A DNA stretch of 24,686 nt, taken from the NCBI GenBank assembly GCA_040007395.1, contig JBDTVG010000264.1:1-24686 (forward strand), written 5' to 3'. This stretch comes from DATGFK01 sp040007395 (GTDB lineage: Bacteria; Chloroflexota; Anaerolineae; Aggregatilineales; UBA2796). A model generated the notes under the pieces. The model ran no database searches, was not told the origin of the DNA, and was given only the letters and a program-made list of their open reading frames with translations. Each line of letters begins with the position of its first letter. Position 1 is the first letter of the stretch. The position numbers were made by a program, and so were the translations under genes. Positions 7,538-14,314 of the stretch are shown piece by piece.

Positions 7538-8491
7538 ATGGATACGTTCGACATTCTCTCTGTTGGCAGACTGGCAGGTGACCTGTATGCAACCCAAGTT
7601 GGTGTCCCACTATCGGCAGTAAAACAGTTCAATCTCTATGTTGGGGGCTGCCCTGCCAATGTCGCTGTCGGGGCACGGCGGCTCGGCCTACGCACGGCAA
7701 TGCTGAGTCGCGTAGGAAATGATGGTATCGCCGAGAACCTCCTGAGTTTCATGCGTCAGGAGGGGATCAATACCGAGTCAGTCACCTGTGATCCGAATCA
7801 CCTGACCGGGCTAGCGTTCCTGAGCATCCTGCCTCCAGAAACGTTTCCCCTGGTGTATTACCGACCAGACCCGGCGGACCTTCAGCTTTCGCTGGAAGAT
7901 GTACGTCGTGCGCCTATCGCGGAAAGCCGGGTACTGTTTGTTGCTGGGACAAACTTTAATGCTGATCCATCTCGGACCAGCGTCCTCTGGGGAATGGAGC
8001 AAGCGCGTGCCGCCAACCGCAAAGTCGTCCTAGATATTGATCTTCGCAAGTCACTGTGGCCGGAACTAGAAGCCTTTGGTGTCAACCTGCGCACCGCAGC
8101 CCGGCTCTCCGATATCGTCATTGGTACGGAGGAGGAAATCGTCACGGCTGCTGGGATTCCTGATGTAAAGCACGCAACCGATTTGCTCCTAGCACTCGGC
8201 GTGGAAGCAGTTGCTGTCAAGCGGGGCAGCGCCGGTGCTGAGGTTTACACTGCTGATGGCGCGATTCACACTGCGAAGCCATTCCAGGTTGAAGTGCTGA
8301 ATGTCCTAGGCGCTGGAGACGCATGGGCTTCCGGATTCCTATACGCCTATCTGAACGGCTGGGACTGGGAACGCTGCGTGCGTTTCGGCAACGCTACGGG
8401 CGCAATTATCGTTACGCGACATGCCTGTGCCAACGACATGCCGACGCTGGCAGAGGTACAGGCGTTTATGTCTAGTCAGGGTGCTAATTGA
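7538..8491 (+). CDS. iolC: PfkB-family sugar kinase, 5-dehydro-2-deoxygluconokinase (IolC-like)
   Basis: 317 residues from ATG 7538; the track-style TTG three bases earlier is adjacent and less likely. Family marks: GGCPANVAVGARRLGL near residue 40 (substrate-side motif of IolC, usually GGSPANIA), LTGLAF, the Y-R-P-D-P-A-D-L segment matching IolC's 'YRedaADL', and the PfkB signature with GAGD at 258-261, D261 being the catalytic base. The similarity to IolC is better than to ribokinase or KdgK. It should phosphorylate 2-deoxy-5-keto-D-gluconate at the 6-position with ATP. Its stop overlaps the iolB start by one base (TGATG), implying translational coupling. Unlike proteobacterial IolC there is no fused DUF2090 aldolase domain; a separate aldolase gene follows iolB. 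Confidence 0.87.
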   Translation: MDTFDILSVGRLAGDLYATQVGVPLSAVKQFNLYVGGCPANVAVGARRLGLRTAMLSRVGNDGIAENLLSFMRQEGINTESVTCDPNHLTGLAFLSILPPETFPLVYYRPDPADLQLSLEDVRRAPIAESRVLFVAGTNFNADPSRTSVLWGMEQARAANRKVVLDIDLRKSLWPELEAFGVNLRTAARLSDIVIGTEEEIVTAAGIPDVKHATDLLLALGVEAVAVKRGSAGAEVYTADGAIHTAKPFQVEVLNVLGAGDAWASGFLYAYLNGWDWERCVRFGNATGAIIVTRHACANDMPTLAEVQAFMSSQGAN

Positions 8492-9321
8492 TGACACAAC
8501 TCAAGTTTCAATATCATGAACAGCCGGGCTTCACGAAAGTTGTTTCGCCCGAGAACAGTGTGCTGGATTACGTCAGCTTGGGCATTCTGCGCCAGAACAC
8601 GGGGGATGTTGCCTATCATGGAAATTCAGGAAAAGAGGAAGTGGGGTTGGTGATCCTGAGTGGATCGGCAAGTATCCGCGTAGGCAATTGCATCTGGGAG
8701 CACCTCGGTAAGCGCACCAGCGTATACGCTGGCGCGGCGACCACGATCTATGTCCCCCCGGACACACCCTATCAAATAGCTGCAATAGATGGACCACTCG
8801 AACTTGCGATTACAGGGGCACGTTCGGAACGCCCCGGAACTCCCACGCTGATCACGCCGTCCCAAGTGTGGAAACACCCTCGCGGTGTGGGCAACTGGGA
8901 GCGGCAGATCTCCGATTTGATCACGCATGTAAATCCCATCTCGGAGCGCCTGTATCTGATCGAGGTGATCACGCCACCCGGCAACTGGTCAAGTGTACCA
9001 CCGCATAAGCACGACACGGACAGACCGCAAGTGGAAAGCCAGACCGAAGAGATCTATTACTTCAAAATAGACCCTCCGCAGGGGTTTGGCTTCCAACGTA
9101 TATATACGGATGATCGCCAGCTCGATGAGGCCATCGTCGTGGAGAACAACACAGCGACGATCCAGCCGCGTGGCTACCACCCGGTTGCCAACCATCCCGG
9201 CTACCAGATGTACTATCTGAACGTCCTAGCGGGCGAGAAGCGCGGCATGATCCAGTTTGACGATCCGGCCCATGCATGGGTGAAAACGCTGGAACCAAAG
9301 TTCAACACGGAGAGGGCATGA
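8491..9321 (+). CDS. iolB: 5-deoxy-glucuronate isomerase
   Basis: 276 residues, the normal IolB length, in the KduI/IolB bicupin family. It converts 5-deoxy-D-glucuronate to 2-deoxy-5-keto-D-gluconate. The C-terminal cupin is highly characteristic: TPPGNWSSVPPHKHD (H172 and H174), EEIYYFKIDPPQGFGFQRIY with E186/E187, and RGYHPVANHPGYQMYYLNV with H230; by analogy with KduI, His172, His174, Glu187 and His230 are likely metal ligands. It ends FDDPAHAWVKTLE, also typical. ATG 8491 overlaps the kinase stop by one base and the stop overlaps the aldolase ATG by four (ATGA). This is the most diagnostic gene of the cluster for inositol-type catabolism. Confidence 0.95.
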   Translation: MTQLKFQYHEQPGFTKVVSPENSVLDYVSLGILRQNTGDVAYHGNSGKEEVGLVILSGSASIRVGNCIWEHLGKRTSVYAGAATTIYVPPDTPYQIAAIDGPLELAITGARSERPGTPTLITPSQVWKHPRGVGNWERQISDLITHVNPISERLYLIEVITPPGNWSSVPPHKHDTDRPQVESQTEEIYYFKIDPPQGFGFQRIYTDDRQLDEAIVVENNTATIQPRGYHPVANHPGYQMYYLNVLAGEKRGMIQFDDPAHAWVKTLEPKFNTERA

Positions 9322-10277
9322 CGACTTCACTTGTCGGCGTGTACCGTGCCTTGAGCCAGTGTTCCGATGATGTCTTTTCGATCTTGGCGCTGGATCATCG
9401 GGCCAATCTTGTTGCCGAATTGCAGAAGTACCAGACCTCACCCGTGACCTATGATGACGTGGTATCTTTCAAAACGGCTGTGCTCCGCAACCTTGGCGAA
9501 CATACTACAGCCGTCCTCATTGATCCGGATTACGGGTTGCCAGGGCTAGCGCAAGGAGTCATTCCACAGCATGTGGGTATGCTCGCCCCGCTGGAAGTGA
9601 CCGACTATACGCTCGATCCTGCCAAACGCACTTTCTATCCAATATCGGGCTGGGATGTTGCCAAGTTGAAGCAGGCCGGGTTTAACGGTGCCAAACTCCT
9701 GATTTACTTCCACCCAGATGCGGCGAACGTCTCGCTCCAAACCAAGATCGTGGCCCGCACCATTGAAGCGTGCCGTAAGCAGCAGGTTCCGTTGTTTCTC
9801 GAACCAATCAACTACGCGCTGGACTCGGCCCAACCATTAACCGGAGTCGAGCGCATTGCCGTTGCTGTGGAGACTGCTCATCACTTTTCGGAGATGGGCG
9901 TAGACGTGTTGAAACTCGAATTTCCAACGGATGATCCTGACGAACGCACCTGGCAGCCTGCACTGCAAGCCCTCAATGCGGCGTGCAGTATGCCTTGGAC
10001 GTTACTTAGCGCAGGTGTTTCATTCGAGCGGTTCGAACAGCAGGCAAAAGCAGCCTGTCAGGCAGGTGCAAGCGGGGTGATTGCAGGGCGCGCCGTCTGG
10101 TCAGATGCGATCCCGCTACAGGGCGAAGAACGCGAGACATTCTTGGGTGAAGTTGGCAGTGAACGGATGCGCCGTCTGACGACAATTTGCAAGGAATACG
10201 GCCATTCGTGGACAGACCGCCACCCGCCACTAGTCATCACGGAAGGCTGGTACAGGGAAACAGTAGCTGCAAGTTAG
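9318..10277 (+). CDS. LacD/DUF2090-like class I aldolase, probable DKGP aldolase
   Basis: 319 residues from ATG 9318, which overlaps the iolB stop and has GGAGAGGG immediately upstream; the ATG at 9276 lies inside iolB and lacks a site. The protein is a TIM-barrel class I aldolase of the LacD (tagatose-1,6-bisphosphate aldolase)/YihT group: FSILALDHRANL at the start, GAKLLIYFHPD with K126, VDVLKLEFP with K199 (the position of the LacD Schiff-base lysine), and LLSAGVSFERF plus AGRAVW for phosphate binding. In this context it should split 2-deoxy-5-keto-gluconate 6-phosphate into DHAP and malonate semialdehyde, replacing the class II enzyme IolJ. The same fold occurs as the C-terminal DUF2090 half of fused IolC proteins. 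Family sure; substrate inferred. Confidence 0.87.
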   Translation: MTTSLVGVYRALSQCSDDVFSILALDHRANLVAELQKYQTSPVTYDDVVSFKTAVLRNLGEHTTAVLIDPDYGLPGLAQGVIPQHVGMLAPLEVTDYTLDPAKRTFYPISGWDVAKLKQAGFNGAKLLIYFHPDAANVSLQTKIVARTIEACRKQQVPLFLEPINYALDSAQPLTGVERIAVAVETAHHFSEMGVDVLKLEFPTDDPDERTWQPALQALNAACSMPWTLLSAGVSFERFEQQAKAACQAGASGVIAGRAVWSDAIPLQGEERETFLGEVGSERMRRLTTICKEYGHSWTDRHPPLVITEGWYRETVAAS

Positions 10278-10324
10278 CTCCAATTCGTGGTACTCATAGA
10301 TAAATAGCGTAAAGGAAAGCTAAT

Positions 10325-11662
10325 ATGGTCGAAAATCGGTTTTCAGTACGCCAAACCGAGCAGGGACGCTTTTTGTATGTTATAGGCAGTCTACCTACTG
10401 GCTTTCATGGTGAGATGGACGGAGACATCTGGCGTTGCCCATTGGATGCAGCCAATGCAGCCGCAATCCAGAAGGAACTGCCTTGGGCAGCACCAGAGCG
10501 CGTTGGCTTGCGTAAATCTGTTGGGTGCGGGGATCGACTCGGCATCGCAACACCGGGGCATTTGCGTGCGATCCGGGAAGGTGAGATGTTTCCAGTTCTG
10601 GCACAGCAATCCATTCGGGAAATGCAGCGCGCCCAGCGAAGTCCGCAGCAGGTGTTGGATGATGCCATGTGGGGCATCATCCAAGCGGATTACCGCGATG
10701 GGTGGGGTTGTGACGCAGATCATCTTAAAGATATCGAATCCGTCGATGCCTGTGTCGCAGCAGGCTATCTGGGCTACACGCTTGACCCTGGCGCATTTGT
10801 CGATGACGAAGCCAACGAAGCAATGCCTGCTGAACTCGAACAGAAAGCCATAGCCTTACCTTGGCAGGAATTGCAGACGACCTATGAGACGAACGCAGCA
10901 TTCCACTCTCAACGTATAACTAGGATCAATTATTTGCGTGCTGCCGCCAAATATGGCCGGGCGCTGGCGCACGTCTTGTATTTAACACGACGAATTCAAT
11001 CACAGTTGCAGGATTTCGATCTGGAAATCTCTGTCGATGAGACAAATACGGTAACAACACTTGCTGAACATCGTTACATTGTAGAAGAACTGCGACGGTT
11101 GGACATTCCTTTTACCGGGATTGCACCGCGCTTCGTCGGTGAATTTGAAAAAGGGGTTGATTACATTGGCGATCTGAAACAATTCGAGACACAGTACGAA
11201 CAACACGTTGCTTTGGCGCACGAACTGGGTGGCTATAAGTTGAGCATTCATAGTGGCAGCGACAAGTTCAGCATCTATCCCATTGTGGCGCGTTTTGATC
11301 TCGTTCATCTCAAGACCGCCGGGACGAGCTGGGTTGAAGCACTCCGCGTAATCGCGGAAGCCGCGCCTGATCTATTCCGCCGTATTCTAGACCTCGCAAT
11401 TGAAGGCTATACGACGAACCGCGCCAGTTATCATGTAAGCGGAGAGGTGAGCAATATTCGGCGGACCGCCGACTTAGCCACGCTGATTGATCAGTTCGAT
11501 GCACGTGAGGTACTGCATGTATCGTTTGGGCCAGTGCTGGCGCAGTTCCGCACGGAGATTTATCAGGTCTTGTATGCAAATTATGAAGATTACCTTGAGG
11601 TGTTGCATAGGCATTTCCGCCGCCATATTTTGCCATTTAGCACAATAAGCCAGAGCAGCTAA
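10325..11662 (+). CDS. Tagaturonate/fructuronate epimerase-family protein (UxaE-like)
   Basis: 445 residues. AAAGGAA precedes the ATG. The protein has the long, well-conserved signature of the tagaturonate epimerase family: GCGDRLGIATPGH (68-79), VLAQQSIRE, LDDAMWG, DADHLK (130-135), SVDETNT with D238 and E239, IAPRFVGEFEKGVDYIGDL, HSGSDKFSIYP starting at H309, LKTAGTSWVEALRV and SYHVS. Known members interconvert D-tagaturonate and D-fructuronate in galacturonate catabolism and need a divalent metal, probably held by the acidic and His residues listed. No uxuA, uxaC or kdgK neighbours are present here. Lying between the aldolase and IolA genes, it more likely epimerises a keto-acid intermediate of this cluster's own pathway. 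Confidence 0.85.
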   Translation: MVENRFSVRQTEQGRFLYVIGSLPTGFHGEMDGDIWRCPLDAANAAAIQKELPWAAPERVGLRKSVGCGDRLGIATPGHLRAIREGEMFPVLAQQSIREMQRAQRSPQQVLDDAMWGIIQADYRDGWGCDADHLKDIESVDACVAAGYLGYTLDPGAFVDDEANEAMPAELEQKAIALPWQELQTTYETNAAFHSQRITRINYLRAAAKYGRALAHVLYLTRRIQSQLQDFDLEISVDETNTVTTLAEHRYIVEELRRLDIPFTGIAPRFVGEFEKGVDYIGDLKQFETQYEQHVALAHELGGYKLSIHSGSDKFSIYPIVARFDLVHLKTAGTSWVEALRVIAEAAPDLFRRILDLAIEGYTTNRASYHVSGEVSNIRRTADLATLIDQFDAREVLHVSFGPVLAQFRTEIYQVLYANYEDYLEVLHRHFRRHILPFSTISQSS

Positions 11663-11674
11663 GTTTAGAGAAAA

Positions 11675-13159
11675 GTGACGAACCCCATGGTATTAGACAA
11701 AGTAATCGATTTTATTGATGGTCATTGGCTTGCTCCACAGGCTGAATCAGTTAATGTCTTCAACCCCGCAAGCGGGTCAGCTATTGGCGAAGTTGTTCTC
11801 ACGCCACGTGAGGTTGTTACGCAAGCTGTTGAGGCTGGTCATAAAGCATTCCAGACTTGGCGCAATGTGCCAGTTGGAGATCGCATTCAATATCTATTCA
11901 AATTGAAGCAAGTCCTTGAAGTAAATCTAGATGACCTCGCCCGTACTATTACGAATGAGGCAGGCAAAACTTATCAGGAGTCGGTTGCAGAACTGCGCCG
12001 AGGTATCGAGAATGTTGAGGTGGCCTGTGGTGCGCCCATCCTCATGCAGGGCTATAACAACGAAGACATTGCCGCAGGAATCGATGAACACATGTACCGC
12101 CAACCACTCGGCGTGGTTGTGGCGGTTACTCCATTCAATTTTCCCGGCATGATCCCGCTGTGGTTCCTGCCTTATGCTGTGGTAACAGGTAACTGCTTTA
12201 TCCTCAAACCGAGCGAAAAAGTACCGATGACTACCCAAAAGTTATACCAATGTATTGAGCAATGTGGGTTCCCGGCGGGCGTGCTTCAACTTGTCAACGG
12301 AGCGAAAGAAACGGTTGATGCACTGCTTGACCATCCGCTAGTAAAGGCTGTCAGCTTTGTTGGGTCAACCCCTGTTGCCAGATATATCTACAGCCGTGCT
12401 ACGGCAAACGGTAAGCGTGCGCAATGTCAAGGCGGGGCAAAGAATCCAGTTGTCATCATGCCCGATGCCGATATGGAGATGACAACGCGTATTGTTGCGG
12501 ATTCCGCCTTTGGCTGCGCTGGGCAGCGCTGTCTAGCTGCTTCGGTTGCGATCACCATTGGCGAAGCCCGCAATTTATTCACCGAAAGCATTGCTGATGC
12601 TGCCAGTAGCCGTCGTGTTGGCTATGGACTGGATGCTGGTGTGCAGATGGGACCCGTGATCGATAGAAATAGCAGGACACGTATTCTGCAAGTACTCAAC
12701 GAAGGAACGAGTGAAGGCGCGACTCTCGTTGTTGACGGACGTGATAAGTCAGTTCCGGGCTATGAAGATGGCTACTGGGTCCATCCGACCTTGCTCGATA
12801 ACGTTCATCCGGAGGGTATGCTGGCCCGCACAGAAATCTTTGGGCCGGTGTTGAGCCTGATGCACGCCAATACGCTTGAAGAGGCTATTCAGCTTGTGAA
12901 CAATCGCAGCTTCGGGAATATGGCCTGTATTTTCACCTCTAGCGGCGCAGCCGGGCGCGAGTTCCGCAACCGGGCTAATGCCGGGAATGTTGGTATCAAT
13001 ATCGGCGTGGCAGCGCCAATGGCATTTTTCCCCTTCAGCGGCTGGAATGAAAGCTTTTTCGGAGATCTACACGCGCAGAGTCACCACGGGATCGAGTTCT
13101 ACACCCAGACCAAAGTCGTTGTGGAGCGGTGGCCTCAGCAGTGGAGTCGCCAGTTCTAG
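11675..13159 (+). CDS. iolA: CoA-acylating methylmalonate/malonate-semialdehyde dehydrogenase
   Basis: 494 residues from GTG 11675 with a purine-rich AGAGAAAA upstream; ATG 11687 is a possible alternative start. Aldehyde dehydrogenase of the MmsA/IolA group: FNPASGSAIGEV, VAVTPFNFPGMIPLWFLPYA, ILKPSEKVP, the MMSDH-specific QGGAKNPVVIMPDAD, and the catalytic Cys286 in GCAGQRCLA; the C-terminus has MAFFPFSGWNESFFGDLH. It converts malonate semialdehyde plus CoA and NAD to acetyl-CoA and CO2, the last step of inositol breakdown; valine catabolism (MmsA) is the other role of the family. Position 12 bp after the epimerase gene and the presence of IolB/IolC favour IolA. Confidence 0.92.
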   Translation: MTNPMVLDKVIDFIDGHWLAPQAESVNVFNPASGSAIGEVVLTPREVVTQAVEAGHKAFQTWRNVPVGDRIQYLFKLKQVLEVNLDDLARTITNEAGKTYQESVAELRRGIENVEVACGAPILMQGYNNEDIAAGIDEHMYRQPLGVVVAVTPFNFPGMIPLWFLPYAVVTGNCFILKPSEKVPMTTQKLYQCIEQCGFPAGVLQLVNGAKETVDALLDHPLVKAVSFVGSTPVARYIYSRATANGKRAQCQGGAKNPVVIMPDADMEMTTRIVADSAFGCAGQRCLAASVAITIGEARNLFTESIADAASSRRVGYGLDAGVQMGPVIDRNSRTRILQVLNEGTSEGATLVVDGRDKSVPGYEDGYWVHPTLLDNVHPEGMLARTEIFGPVLSLMHANTLEEAIQLVNNRSFGNMACIFTSSGAAGREFRNRANAGNVGINIGVAAPMAFFPFSGWNESFFGDLHAQSHHGIEFYTQTKVVVERWPQQWSRQF

Positions 13160-13242
13160 CTCATTAGCAGGGGCATTGTAGCTTTCACGAATTGATAATT
13201 GTTCGACTGAGAGGTGCAATCGGGTACACGTTAAGCAGTTTG

Positions 13243-13261
13243 CTTGTTTAGCTCAAACAAG
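13243..13261 (+). repeat. 7-bp stem-loop downstream of the dehydrogenase gene
   Basis: CTTGTTT (13243-13249) pairs perfectly with AAACAAG (13255-13261) around a 5-base loop, 84 bp past the end of the operon. It has no U-tract and is AT-rich, so it is at best a weak transcription end signal. The rest of 13160-13420 shows no recognisable gene. Confidence 0.3.
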
Positions 13262-13419
13262 TTACAGGCCGCTCGCGGATGCGGGCTGCGCGAAGAATGG
13301 TACGCCTGTAGTAGCAAATAAGCTATCTCGTCTCGCTTGGGTACAATTCTGCGCATTACCGCATTTTTTATCAAAAAAGACATTCATGATTTGGTACATC
13401 GTCCATGCTGTGCTCACGT

Positions 13420-13875
13420 TGCTTTGGGATCGGGTTCGCTTGAGTGGCATCTCACCCGTGCCAATCCGGGAAAGCACGACCACTTGGCGCACGGTTTTGA
13501 ACCATTACAAAGATACACTGCTGGCTTGCGATTTCTTCACCGTAAAAACGATTCCACAACTGGAGCTTTGATGGAGTCTTTGAGTCCATAGGCGTGGAAG
13601 TAGTTCACACACCATTTCGAGCGCCACGCGCCAATGCTTATGCCGAACGTTGGGTGTGGTCGGTGCGTGAAGCATGTCTTGATCGGATCATCCTCAACCA
13701 AACTCATCTGACTTCCACATGGCGAGCATACGAGCAGTATTTCAACCAAGCGCGACCTCACAAGGGGATCAAGCAGTGCATCCCGTGTCCACTGATACCT
13801 CGGTCAACCATTGCCAAGGTTGAGCGATGAGACATTCTTGGAGGCGTGATCCATGACTATTATCGTGCCGCCTGA
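13420..13875 (+). pseudogene. IS481-like integrase/transposase, internally deleted and interrupted
   Basis: Piece 1 (about 13420-13555, codons starting at positions divisible by 3) includes RLSGISPVPIRESTTTWRT and HYKDTLLACDFFTVKTI, the region before and including the first catalytic Asp. The frame then changes near 13555, and piece 2 (13569-13827) reads FDGVFESIGVEVVHTPFRAP, then RANAYAERWVWSVREACLD with the final Glu of the DDE triad, and YFNQARPHKGI. About 70 residues carrying the second Asp are missing between the pieces. An in-frame TGA at 13828-13830 interrupts the tail DILGGVIHDYYRAA, which ends at 13873-13875. The N-terminal HTH part is not recognisable. The element is dead. It separates the catabolic operon from the hybrid-kinase gene. 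Confidence 0.75.
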
Positions 13876-14256
13876 CTGTCCAACAACCCATTGGGATTAG
13901 ATTTCTTGCTACTACAAGACCCTGATCAGCAAACTCATGGATAAACCCATTAGAACACACCTGATCCCAAACTGTCGTTTTGCCATTTCCTCATTTTAAT
14001 TGAGAAACGTTCTTTCAGGTTTATCCATTAGTTTTGACGGCACACTGGGGTTCAGAGCGCTAACAAGGAAGCCAGAAGGGACTCCAAGAGCACCTTGCTG
14101 CGCCGCCGCATATTATGTCGAAGAAAGCCAAATACAAGGGCAACTGCTCCTTCAGTTAGCATCGGAGTCAACTGATTGGGATGCTTTTGTGCAACCGGGG
14201 CAGCGCGTCTCATCTATACTGGTAAGTAGACAAGTAGTAACACCGCTCGACTATGT
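13876..14256. other. Non-coding stretch between the dead transposase and the hybrid kinase gene
   Basis: No convincing gene is present. An 11-bp inverted repeat (ATGGATAAACC at 13937-13947, GGTTTATCCAT at 14018-14028) encloses 70 bp; it could be the footprint of a small element, but no target duplication is clear. A TTG-started open frame at 14000-14281 has no recognisable similarity and no ribosome-binding site. The promoter of the kinase gene probably lies in the last 100 bases. Confidence 0.4.
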
Positions 14257-14278
14257 ATGGTGCATCTTGTTGCACCAT
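14257..14278 (+). promoter_or_regulatory. 8-bp hairpin in the 5' leader of the hybrid kinase gene
   Basis: ATGGTGCA (14257-14264) pairs perfectly with TGCACCAT (14271-14278) around a 6-base loop, ending 23 bases before the ribosome-binding site AAGGA (14302-14306). It may be an operator dyad or an RNA structure in the leader. Function unknown. Confidence 0.4.
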
Positions 14279-14314
14279 TGAACGCAACAAACCGTAGTGT
14301 CAAGGATTTTGGTT

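Noticed and set aside
9276..9317. Upstream ATG for the aldolase
   Set aside because: Lies within iolB without a ribosome-binding site; ATG 9318 has GGAGAGGG and the ATGA overlap typical of coupled genes.
14000..14281. 93-codon plus-strand open frame before the hybrid kinase
   Set aside because: TTG start without ribosome-binding site, no recognisable family, and composition not clearly coding; treated as non-coding.
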